From contig CM060080.1 in the NCBI GenBank assembly GCA_030533445.1, positions 38,983,380-39,047,379 of the forward strand: 64,000 nucleotides of DNA, given 5' to 3'. This document shows positions 40,318 to 50,750 of this stretch, one piece after another. The stretch is from Cyprinodon diabolis (lineage: Eukaryota; Chordata; Actinopteri; Cyprinodontiformes; Cyprinodontidae). A program made the position numbers and the translations under genes. The notes beneath the pieces were generated by a model that worked only from the letters and a program-made list of their open reading frames with translations, did no database searches and was not told the origin of the DNA. Each line of letters begins with the position of its first letter. Within the stretch, counting starts at the first letter, position 1.

Positions 40318-40840
40318 AGCCTCGTGAGACCATCCTGATCTCGCGAGCTTTCAAGGTTTCACTCGCAGATCAGTCTGGAGACTCTCTGTTAAAGAAAATT
40401 TGGAGCCGTTCACCAAACGAACGGCCAATCAGCGTTGGCTTTGAGGCGGGTTGGGGTGTGACGCAACGAGAAGCGCGACGGTTCAGTCTAAAGAACATGG
40501 CGGCTTCAGCCGATGAAACTAGCGTTAGCGTGGCTATCGAGCAAGTTTTATCAGAATTACAGAGTATTTCTTCTCTGAAAGAAGAGCAAAACACTGCTCT
40601 GGAGGCTTTTCTCAGAGGAAAATATGTTTTTGCTCTTCTCCCGACTGGTTTCGGCAAGAGTAGCCTGGCTTGTGGTTGTGTTTTCGTCATCGCTCTGTTA
40701 GTACGTCATATGCTTAGTTGATCTGATTGGTTTATTTGGCCCGTCTATCACCAACATAGGCCAATCAGCTAATCAGTATTTTCGCCCCTTCCCAAAATTA
40801 CTTAAATGGAAGGAGCAAATCCATCTGGCGGAATCAGGTT
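40318..40840 (+). mobile_element. RecQ-exon cassette, copy 2 (523 bp, perfect 11-bp duplication)
   Basis: Flanked by ACAAAAACACT on both sides (40307-40317 and 40841-40851), inside the family-3 LTR. The order is 5' end AGCCTCGTGAGACC, inverted and direct CCAAT-type words (GGCCAATCAGCG near 40423), an AACATGGCGGC start context, the helicase exon, then a CCAAT-rich 3' part ending AATCAGGTT. Both copies end at the same bases and are within two bases of equal length, as expected for a defined mobile unit and not random duplication. The lack of terminal inverted repeats and of a tail leaves the mechanism open. Confidence 0.8.
40497..40721 (+). pseudogene. Truncated RecQ-like helicase first exon (copy 2)
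   Basis: A 74-residue frame starts MAASADETSVSVAIEQ and includes SLKEEQNTALEAFLRGK, then FALLPTGFGKSS (Walker A, GFGKS). It then drifts into non-helicase sequence (CGCVFVIALLVRHMLS) and stops. Of the RecQ core only the Q-like and Walker A segments are present. It differs from copy 1 by a handful of substitutions, mostly in the first 55 residues, so the two copies are close relatives. Translation is possible in principle but no activity is expected. Confidence 0.7.
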
Positions 40841-41133
40841 ACAAAAACACTGCAGTCCAGCCAGGTTTGGCAATAAACTAATTTACATCTGCGAAAAAGG
40901 AAACACACCAACCGCATCACAAATACTAAGTGAAAAGCTAAAAAGAGGAAAAATAAGGAAAATTCAAATTCCCCCTTCTAGCAGCAGCTGGTGGAACATT
41001 CTGCTCCCTAGATTTAGCTGACCTGAGCCCTGGCTGCCATCTTTTGCCTGGACAAACTCTTAGGCACCATGGAAGGTAGGAAACAACAATAAGTGAGGAA
41101 AAAAAATCAAAGAAAATATGAATAAGTAGATTC

Positions 41134-41781
41134 TGTCATGTTGGGGTTTAATCGTCTAACCCACATGCAGAAACACTCAGAGACAGGGAAAAAGTTAGAA
41201 GATTTATTGACAATGTTTTCAGAGAAATATGAACGTTGTCTTGGTTCGTCAGGCTGGTCACGGGAGGGAAGCAACCAGAGGAGGACAGATCTTTTAGAGA
41301 GGATCCAAGAAACTTGCTGCTTAACGGCGGCTTGGATTTATACCTGCTCAGAGGGTATTCTGATCAGCAGGGGGGGAACCTTGTGGGTCCAGAGGCTGGT
41401 CGGCAGGCTGAGGGCTGAGGGCAGAGGCGGAGACGGAGGCTGAGGCGGAGGGCAGACAGGCAGGTTCCAGGTAGCGAGAGTTTTCTCCAGGAATTGACTG
41501 GTTTCCAGGTTTGTCAGGTTCTAAGAGGCAGAAGAACACAGAGTCAGAGGGTTCTCAAAAAAATCAGGAAAAACAGATCAGATTAGGCTGGCTCAGGTTT
41601 GCTGGTACCATTACTGGCAAACACTCTGGCAGGGAAGTGTCAGCCTCCTCCTCCTTAAGAAGGCCTCTAGATGAGCAGATGGGAAACAGGTGTGTACAGT
41701 AGAAGTCAGCTCACGCCCTCAGGAGGAAGATCTCAGGCGCCCTCTGGTGGAGAAAGGTAGACAAGCCTCCAGATCCCAACA
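41134..41781 (-). mobile_element. Solo LTR, family 1 (copy D)
   Basis: On the minus strand it starts TGTTGGGATCTGGAGG and ends CATGACA. Flanks GATTC (41129-41133) and GATAC (41782-41786) match at four of five bases. It carries a full CTCF-like core, CCACCAGAGGGCGCC, at 41736-41750 on the minus strand, about 32 bases from its 5' end. It lies only 48 bp from the family-3 LTR. Confidence 0.8.
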
Positions 41782-41786
41782 GATAC

Positions 41787-44700
41787 AAGTACATTGAACT
41801 AAATGTGCACGCTTACAAATAGAACACATGCTTTTAAGCTAAGAATAAAGTGTTATTGCAAACTAAACTATATAAATATAACTAACTATAACTATATCAA
41901 TATATGTAGTGATTAATAAATAAAGGTGAAGGTGCATGACCGTGAGTTTGGCCACAATGTATATGTGGAGAGGATGTGAACTTTAGGCTGGAATTTGAAC
42001 CCAAAGATTTCTTGCTGCAAATAACAGTTCCACGTTTTCTCCAGTGCAACTAAAGCCCCTTTCCAGTGTTTTTACTTTTCTACCATACTATTGCCCCAGG
42101 ATTTTAAATAAATGCAACAAAATAAACCTTAATAGATAAAATCATGTATTGCTGTATGCTAAAGTATCATTAAAGCCTGAAGTGAATTCAAACATTCTCT
42201 TCTTTCATTTGTAGTTTATTTGTTCAATTTTTTTTCTAGAATGGTCTTGAGGGACAACTTTGTATTCAGGAAAAATAGATTAAACTTTAGAAAGAGGACT
42301 TTAGTTTTGATTTGTGATTTGTGACTCAAGTTATCAGTTCAATATGTGCATTGCTTTGAAATTTACATTAAACTATATCAATATATATATATTTTTTGTT
42401 AGATTTACAAAGTTTTTTTACCAAAAATATATGGAAAGCAGAACACTTTAATAAAGCTTCTCCTCTTAGTCGCCAAAGTCAGGCTGAAAACATGAAATCT
42501 GACACCTTCTAAGATAGGGTAAGGAAAGGTAAGGTAAGGTTGGCTTACTCAGAAGTGGTTTCTCTTGACTATCTAGACCAGGGGTCTGCAACCGTTCAAG
42601 GAGCCAGTATGCCCTGCGTCTAGCTAAGTAAAAGTTGTTTATAGCTGCAAAAACATAAGCTTCTAATAAAACACAACATAATATCTTTGTTAAATGTCTG
42701 CCATAGAAACTCTGTATTTGTATTTCAGCTTTTATAATAAAAAATAATGAATTTTCTTCTATTGGGTGTTATTTGTTTAAAAAATTATAATGACAAAAAT
42801 GACGAAAATTACTCTTAAAACAAATTTCTATGTCTTTTAATGTTATTCTGTTGTGAAAATTTAATTCAAATAAACTTTATAAAAACCACTGAAGCTTCTA
42901 AGACTGTAATTTGTTATTATAGGACATTAGTTAGATCTTTATATCATTAAGAGCAATTGTAAAGGGTCAGGAGAGCCACATGCACTCTTTAATTTCTATG
43001 GCTCACATTATTTTCAAATCATCCACTCCAACATCAACCTGTTTTTTTAGTTTAGTTTTTAAAATTAGCCTTAAAAAAATTAAGAAATAATAAAAAAAAG
43101 AAATACATAACAGAACAGAGTATGGTTGCATGTATCATATGTTAACCTTCTCACAGTAGGATGGGAATTGATGAGAAGGCTGTCTCATAGAGTTATAACC
43201 ACTGAATAGCTCTTTGTTTCACTGTTCCTCATGTTCTTTCACATAATCCACTGACATAACAGAAAATACACAACAAATGGTGAGTTCAGCCAGGTAAATA
43301 CATCTTTGGATCAAAGTAAGTATGAATGTTGATTCCCCACCAAATGTTCGTTCTTCGTCTATCAGCTATTTTTGGATGCAGCTTGCTGCCGCCTCCTTCA
43401 AGATGACACTGTTTTGTCTGTGATGCCCGCATAGGTCAGGGCTACCTCACAGCTTTGTCTTTTTCTCCCTCTGAGTAGGCGGATAAATCTCTACCTTCCC
43501 TTGTTTTTGTTGCTCTGTGTTGTTGTTTAATTCTGACGCTCCTGTGCTGTGAGAATTCACACACTCTCAAAGGGAGGCACTAAATTGTGATGTTGAGGTT
43601 TCCTTTCATATGTCTGTGATCACATCCATCAATGCTTCTAGGCCTACAAACAAGCTGCTTCCCTTGGTGAACTCATGTGCAGAAGCATGGGCCAATTGAT
43701 GAAAACAGACCACTGCAGCTTTATGACACCACAAACCCATCAATATGGATTGAAGAATGAATGAGGTTTAGATTTGATTTTTGATTTATATCTTAGTGAT
43801 TTCTGGTATGGGGGATGCCCTGTTTCTCTCAGATTGAAAATGAGAGAATAAGTTTTTCTCCTACATTGTGGCTTTTAAATGATTTACTGAGGTGAGTTTC
43901 GCTGGTGAGGGTTGCATTAATGGTCTGATCCAGGAAGTATCTCTAGGGCACATGAAAACTTTAGACTTTAGACAAATTTTATTTGTCATTTTGTTTACAC
44001 AAGTGTAAAACAAAAAGAAATTTCAGTTGGAAACAGCTCACTGGACAATTTCATCTTTTAAAAGTACAGCGTTGAAAAAAAAATTTGTAACAGTTGTTTT
44101 TTTTTAAACAAAAGGCAAGTAACTTTTAATCGCTGAAACTGGGAAAGCCAGACAATTAGGCTATGTGTTCTGCTGGTCCTTTTAAATAGGAAAAAGGTTA
44201 TAAATAATTTGTGAAATAATAAACAATAATAAATTTATTTGCAAAACTAGCAAGTATAGTACTAACAGGGAAAGATTACTTAAACTGAGAGAGTGAATCT
44301 AGTGCTGAATGGGAGTCTTTTTGGTCCCCCCATGTTGAATAGAAAGACTAAAAGAGAAAAGTTATCGCAAATAGAGAAAAATATGAATTTGTTATTTTAT
44401 TCATGGCCATGATTAAACTACCACCGGGGGTTCCTGGGCTATCATGTGAGGTATTTGCGTATGAATCATTTGCAAGAAAAACAATCCATCAAGCAAGCAG
44501 TAATGTAAGGCTAATAAAAACAAAGAGTCAAATAAACATATGCTTAGTCACATTTAATTTTGGCTTCATTAGAAATTACTCCGAAAAATTGTTGAAAGTA
44601 GAAACAATCAAGACAAACCAACATGAACTCAAGTGGATGTGAGTAAACCTGGAAAAAGGCCCGTTGTAGACTGAACTTTTATTTATAATTAACACTATAT

Positions 44701-44867
44701 GTCTCTATAATTTGCACCTTGAGAAAAAGTAGCCACATGTCAGCTAAAAGAGGCTTTGTAGTACGATGGGTATGAACACAAATAATCAGAAGCTCAACTC
44801 AAATGTTTCTACAGCTATTGCTTACTTGAAGTACAATGCAGCTATAATTGGTTCATTTTCACTTTTT
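41787..44867. other. Intergenic DNA with a hAT-like remnant
   Basis: At 42584 the words CAGGGGTCTGCAACC begin a segment, to about 43010, that looks like a hAT non-autonomous element whose right end is missing. Near 43980-44040 a TTTATTTGTCATTTTG-type word resembles tails of fish retroposons. No gene is supported. Confidence 0.35.
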
Positions 44868-44872
44868 AATAC

Positions 44873-45430
44873 TGATGGGATCTGGAGATCTACCACCTGT
44901 CTCCAGCAGAGAGCGCCGTGGGTCTCCTGGACTGGAGCCCTCAGCACACCTGGGGATCATCAGCCCATCAGGAGACCTTCTACATAAGCAGCAGTCAGAC
45001 CTTCCTTCAACGCAGAAGTTTTGACCAAGTTTGAAAACCCGACTGAAGTCTGAAGCTCTGGATGAGCTTTGCCTGGAAACCTGCCTGCCTGCCCAAGGAA
45101 GCCAAACCTGAAGATATCAGTCTAGATCCCTCCAACAGCTCTCAAGGAAGAGCTAGGAAAACAAGCCAAGGTCTGAAACTCATAAGCCAGAAGCTAGACG
45201 CTGCTGCTGCTGAGCTCTCTGCTGAATCTAGTCTCTGGACCCAACCGGTTCCCCCTCTTAAAGGGATCAGCCAGAACCTCTTCAAGATATCTGTGATTCC
45301 TGTCCCGGAACTGTACCAGAACCAGTTCATATTTCTCTGTGTGTGTTCATTCAATAAACTCTGTTAAACTTTTACTCAGCTTCGTGTGGTGTTCTGCATG
45401 TGGGTTAAGTCTCTGAAGCCTATCATGACA
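44873..45430 (+). mobile_element. Solo LTR, family 1 (copy B), duplication AATAC
   Basis: Starts TGATGGGATCTGGAGAT and ends ATCATGACA, flanked by perfect AATAC (44868-44872 and 45431-45435). A near CTCF-like core CCAGCAGAGAGCGCC lies at 44903-44917 with one mismatch. TACATAAGCAG (TATA-like, near 44980) and an AATAAA near 45352 are in the correct order for the plus strand. Confidence 0.87.
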
Positions 45431-45601
45431 AATACAAGATATATACATAAACAAGAGGAAAATACACCACATTACCTATAAAACTGAACAAAAGTTCCAA
45501 CCAGGAATTACAGATTATTACTTAAGGTATAAAAGTAAATGGAAGTATACAAAATACATTTTCCACAGAGGGGTTTATCTGTTAAATCATACATGTATTA
45601 C

Positions 45602-45846
45602 GGCCCACCAGAGGGCGCCGAGGATCCCTTCCTGAGGGCTTCTGCTTCGTGTTGGGATGCGGAGGCTTGCCCACCAGAGGGCGCCGAGGATCCCTTCCTG
45701 AGGGCTTGTGCTTCCTGTTGGGATGCGGAGGTTTGCCCACCAGAGGGCGCCGAGGATCCCTTCCTGAGGGCTTGTGCTTCCTGTTGGGATCCGGAGGCTT
45801 GCCCACCAGAGGGCGCCGAGGATCCCTTCCTGAGGGCTTGTGCTCA
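45602..45846 (+). repeat. 66-bp tandem array (about 3.7 units), each with a CTCF-like core
   Basis: CCACCAGAGGGCGCC recurs at 45605, 45671, 45737 and 45803, exactly 66 bp apart. Each full unit starts with TGTTGGGAT, the 5' tip of the family-1 LTR, so the array is an amplification of the LTR's own first 66 bp. Because 66 is divisible by three and the unit lacks stops in several frames, open frames appear on both strands; I do not consider them genes. Confidence 0.93.
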
Positions 45847-46202
45847 CCTGCAGCACCTGTCTTCCATCTGCTCATCAAGAGGACTCCTACTTAAGGAGGA
45901 GGAGACTGACACTCCCTGCCAGAAGGTTTGCCAGTAATGATACCAGCAAATCCTGAGCCAGTCAACCAGATCTTGCCTGATTCTTGTGAACCTGTCTGAC
46001 CCTGTTTTCTCCCTGTCTCTCAGAACCTGACTTGCCTGGAAACCTGAAACACTGAAGAGGGAGACCTCAACCTGGAATCTGCCTGCCTGCACTCAGTTTG
46101 CCTCTGCCAAGCTCTCAGTTCTCCGCCTGCCTGCACTCAGTTCAATCTCTGCTAGCCCTCAGCCCTCTGCCTGCCTACTAGCCTCTGGACCCTTAAGTTC
46201 CA

Positions 46203-46222
46203 CCCCCCCCCCCCCCCCCCCC
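46203..46222. repeat. C20 homopolymer within LTR copy C
   Basis: An uninterrupted run of 20 C, prone to sequencing and replication slippage. Confidence 0.95.
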
Positions 46223-46387
46223 GCTGATCAGTTCCACTTCTAGCAGTGGAGATCCAGCCGTGACCAGTCTGACCACCCAAGTTCCTGTTCACATTTTATT
46301 TACACCTTTTGTCAATAAACCTTTTGAACTTTCTCCTAACCTCTGTGTGTTTCTGCATATTGGTTAGACATCTAATCCCATCATGAC

Positions 46388-49072
46388 ACCTTCGCTCCTT
46401 TGCTCCATTTAAGGACATATTAAACATAAGCAGACTTCTTCCTATAGACTCTTAACTATCTGACATTTCTGCATCATAAGGTTCTTTGTTTCCAGGGCCA
46501 AGCCAACACAATTCAGACCCATGGGCGTTTATTTCATTAAGCTTTCATGAGTTAAAATATAACATAAAATATGTTATTTAGGTGTGATTCAAGATCTAGT
46601 CTCTATAGGTATATATCTATAGGTATATATCTCACTCCTCCCTTGGTGGGGGTCGGATTTCCTGGGTGGGCCCCTCCTTGGCGCCTTTGCTCTTGGGGTC
46701 TCTTTGGGCGTCTGGGTCTGGGGCCTCTTGGGGGGGCGCCTCTTCGGCTCTTCACAACCACTATTGAGCATTATCCTTTGGATAAACTCTACATGCACAA
46801 GTGCAATTTCACAAACAACTACAGGTGCTTGGTTTCAGGTACTTAGAGATTCACTTCCATACAGAAAGCCCAGATTCTTACCTTCAGCTACCACAGTATA
46901 ATACTACTTACACTTCAGCGATTGCATCAAGGTGTTAATTTATTGTACATGTTATACTATATCCATTGGTTTTGCTGTTCTTTTTGCATCTCTTTGCAGG
47001 TATTGAAGCAGACTGAAAATGTTTTATCGTTATCTCCCTTTTATCTCCTCTTTCTCCTTTTTTTCTGTTTTACCTTTCCTGTTGTTCTTACATTGCAGTG
47101 TCCATATAATCTGTAAAACTACCTGCATAATTATAATAAAGCAATTTATACACAGAAATCAAGCGGAACACTATGGCGATAGCTGTACTGCTCCACTTGT
47201 GAAAGTAAAATCTGTTGGGCTCTTTTTGGCATCAAGACAATTATTCTTATTGCCAGATAGGATACTTAAAAAAAAAGAAAAAGTCCTTCTAGTGATAAAT
47301 TAAACTAAAGCCATACACTGTGCAATTTTTCTAAATAGTTGCATGCAGCTACAGTTCACACACTGTGCAACCCGACGCTCTGATGCGATCTACCTGCTCA
47401 CACTGTAGGTCTAAAAACAACCTCGGACTCAGCTCCGCAGTGAGATGGCACTACTCGGACTCGTCTATCCAGAAGCCAAATGAGCAGAAGAAGAATATGA
47501 AGCTCACTAGAGTGAAACGCTCTGCCTTGGTTTTTTAGGAAATTTTGTGCTGAGAGCCCTAAAAAGAAAAGGCGACGACGTATTTGGACAAAGACATGGC
47601 TGAGTAAACATGGCTGAGTAAACATGGCTACTACGGTCTGTCAATTTTACAGAAAGAATTCCCTTTCACTCGCACCCCCGCCATGTTTCTGGGTTTTCGT
47701 CGGAGAGGAAGACGGAAAATCCTTGTTTGCGCATGACCACTGAACAATTTGCCCACGACGGCCGAATGAATTTCAAACATGTCATATTTTCTCCCAACCT
47801 CCCAATTCCTGATCGGGAGGTGATCATGAGAGGCTGATCGCCCCTCGTTATCCACTGTACATTACATGACGCACCATCAAGCTGAAAGTCGGCCCGATCA
47901 GAAATTCTCTCACGACTGTAAAGTCGGCCCAAAAAAGGCAAGAAATCGTTCAGCGCATGCCCGGCTTAAAGCTTTTTGAAAGACACCCACATGCCTCTTA
48001 AGACTGTTCCTCGATTTTCTCTATCTTAAATTTCAATCTAGCCACTTCTAGTCTCTGATTGGTTTTTGCAACATGAATGTAAATCAAAGTTCAGATTTTT
48101 CATCTCCTGTTAACTTCACTTCACATACTTTGCAGGCATGGATCAAACTTATTTAATAGAATTTGTCAAAATCACAGCAGTTCAGAAGTTAAACGTTTTC
48201 AGCTGTATTTTCCTAATTATCGTACTAAAAAGCGGGAAAAAAGAAAATTTGATAAAAGCTTAATGTTCGATCATTCACTCATCAGTGCTCCAGCTGGAGG
48301 CCTGGACTCAAATCATAGAAGAATAAAGATCTGAAAGACTCACAGGTGTTACTGTGAGTCTTTGAGCTCAGGGCTGAGCTAAATAATCCCAGCACAGCAT
48401 CAATGTAAAGAAGTGCACAGACTGCTGGAGCTTTACAAGGCAAGCTCAAGTTAAATAGAAATATCTTTGTGATTTGGCGGCGATAATATTTCCTGAGCTC
48501 CAAATTCAACAGTATTTTTGTTTTAAAACTTTTATATGAGCCATAGGGAAATGGAAGCGGATGCTGCTTGCCTGCAGATGATTTCCACCCACCTCCTGTC
48601 TCTTTCCTCATTTATCACTGTTTAAACTATCACCATATGCTGTCCTCTGTAGCATAAAGCATCCAACGGATGGAAAAAGCCCCCTCTGCTGACTTTCGGA
48701 CAATCCAACCTAATGCAGCACCGTCCAAAGCCCTCAATGCCTTCATGTTTATGGATTCACAACCATCTGTTGCCCTTTATAAAGTGACTCATGGAAAAAA
48801 AAACACATATTTTTATGTAATGTTTGTAAATTAGGCCTGGAGGATGAGTATGAAGATCAAACTGGATATTCACAATGAATAATTCAATAAGAGTTTATAT
48901 CATTCAGATGGACATTTTGCAAAGTTCTTAAGATTTAACATAAAAGTAGAGTGAGGCTTAAAATCTGTAACCCCCTTTGCAATGTTCAGTTCACTCATTC
49001 TCTACAATCAACTACATATTTTATTTACCTTATTTTAGTGTGGCACTCAACATAGTCGCTGTGATTCCACTT
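46388..49072. other. Intergenic DNA with a CpG-rich segment at about 47390-47960
   Basis: 46640-46745 is unusually G/T-rich on the plus strand (GGGTGGGCCCCTCC-type words). 47390-47960 has many CpG dinucleotides, unlike the surrounding AT-rich DNA, with a tandem ACATGGCTGAGTAA duplication at about 47596-47625. It may be an unrecognised repeat. No coding frame with a known domain is present. Confidence 0.35.
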
Positions 49073-49080
49073 GTTGTCAC

Positions 49081-50742
49081 CAGTGTTGGGCCCGTTACTT
49101 TGAAAAAGTATTAAGATATAGTTACTAGTTACTTCTCCCAAAAAGTAACTGAGTTACTCCAAAATGAAAGTAACTAGTTTTTAGTTAAAGTAACTATTGC
49201 GTTACTTTTGCGTTTCTCGCCCCGTAACCCTCACCAGCCGGCCCCCACCTTCTCGCCGTGTGTTTCCAAAGCCAGCTGAATAGAGCCGACGACAAAGACA
49301 AGAACCTGCAGAGAGTTTTGCATTTATTGCAACTCAACGTAAATGACATCAGGGCGGAACGCTATCTGACGGCCTATAAACCCCGTCAGATAGTGTTCCC
49401 CTCTTCTTAACATGGGGGGAACGCTATCTGATGCAGAGTAAATATCATCAGGCTGCATTACCTCTACTCATGGGTGTGAAGTTTTTTAACAGGGCGTTCA
49501 GATCTGGTGAGTGTAAGAAATTAATAACTGCGGATGTCTAATTCTGCTAATTCTGAAATCCTGTGTGTTTGGCTTATTATAGATACTGCAACATCTATCT
49601 GTCTGTCTGTCTGTCTCTATCTGTACAGATCTATATAGATGTATACTCTGTGTGTGACAAAATATGGATCTCCATCCCTGCCACAAAGCCCATCAAATAA
49701 TGTTTAAAATTAAAAATACAGTAGGTTAAAAAGGCAGAGTATCTATGTGCATTTCCTGTCGCTTGCACGGTGAATCGTGATGTAGGGGAAACCGTACCTG
49801 ATGGGGAAACGCAGCTCAACGTAACACCGGTATTTCCATGTGGAAAACGCTGTTTTGCTGCTGGAGTCATCCTCACTCTCCATTTATTTTATTTTATTTA
49901 TTTGAATTAGGACAATGCAGATTCATCAACATGTCAGCATAAAGCATCAATGTAAATATGCCAGAATTAGCACAACAGCTAATTTGCATCCGCTGTCCTA
50001 AGGCAGGTAAGAACAGTGAACATTAAACAAGACGCTACAGGAGAGAACAGAGCGGACACAAACAGATAAGATGCCAATAACATAAAATTAGGTTAACAAT
50101 AAAATGAGGTTAACAGGCCCATGGAAACAGATCAATTTACCTGTGAACACATGTCTGGTTAGTTTTCAACCAATGTTTCGAGGAGAATTTTAAACATATG
50201 TAGGTTCCACAGCCCCTAACATGAGCTGGCAGTGTGTTCCATAACTGTGCTCCTCTGATGGATGCAACCATTTGGCCAAATTTGGTCCGAGCCGCTGAAC
50301 ATTACAGTCTCCTCTGGTTAAAGCTCTAGTGTTTATTCTAGTAATGTTTTTTTTAAATTATAAAATCTGTTAGAGGAGGAGGAGCAAGTCCATTTAAAAC
50401 TTTAAAAACAAGCCATGCATCCAGAAACATCTGTTGACGTTTCTCTCTGTGTGTGCTGTACGTTAACACCCGCCAGCAGAAACACCCACCTACCCAACTG
50501 ACAGACGGAATCTCACTATACATCAGCCATTCTCATCCTCCCCTCTCTAATGACGCGCGCACAAGTCCTATCATGCAAAAAGGTTCATTGTGCGACCTGA
50601 GTAACGCGCAGTAACGTGGTGTCTGCAATGGTAACTGCGTTATAGTTACAGTCAAAATACTTATGTAGATTTCCTCGTTACTAAAAATATAGTAACGGTG
50701 TTAGTAACTCCATTACTTTCAGCGACGTTACTCCCATCACTG
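49081..50742. mobile_element. hAT transposon (non-autonomous), 8-bp duplication
   Basis: The left end starts CAGTGTTGGGCCCGTTACTT and the right end finishes GTTACTCCCATCACTG, inverse apart from a few changes. Flanks GTTGTCAC (49073-49080) and GTTGTCAA (50743-50750) match at seven of eight bases. Subterminal regions are full of GTTACT repeats, typical of this hAT family. No transposase frame exists; the interior contains a LINE fragment. Confidence 0.87.
49881..50440 (-). mobile_element. LINE 3' fragment nested in the hAT
   Basis: On the minus strand the frame reads AWLVFKVLNGLAPPPLTDFI before a stop, then in another frame a block like QLWNTLPAHVRG, the end of an L2-like reverse transcriptase. 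It finishes in an AATAA-type simple tail at 49881-49906. It is a third LINE family in the window, distinct from the ones at 22868 and 622. Confidence 0.65.
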
Positions 50743-50750
50743 GTTGTCAA

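Larger units (their letters stand above)
40148..41085. mobile_element. Solo LTR-like element, family 3, with ACAAT duplication, split by the RecQ cassette
   Basis: It begins TGTGAGGGAGCC and ends GGTAGGAAACA, and is flanked by a perfect ACAAT duplication (40143-40147 and 41086-41090). Without the inserted cassette and its duplicated 11 bp it is about 404 bp. TG...CA ends plus a 5-bp duplication fit a solo LTR; no internal genes are present and the strand is not certain. Confidence 0.7.
45597..46387 (+). mobile_element. Solo LTR, family 1 (copy C), with an amplified 5' end
   Basis: The 3' part matches copy D (a GGAGGAGACTGACACTCCCT-type block near 45895) and ends CCATCATGACA at 46387, with an AATAAA near 46314. 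The 5' boundary is replaced by a 66-bp tandem array, so no clean target duplication is visible. Confidence 0.75.

Noticed and set aside
45582..45878. Repetitive open frames on both strands (22-residue repeats)
   Set aside because: They arise because the 66-bp DNA repeat is a multiple of three and lacks stops in several frames; they begin and end at arbitrary bases and sit in an LTR.
46203..46222. C20 run as a possible G-quadruplex regulator
   Set aside because: A pure homopolymer inside an LTR is better explained by slippage; no promoter is nearby.
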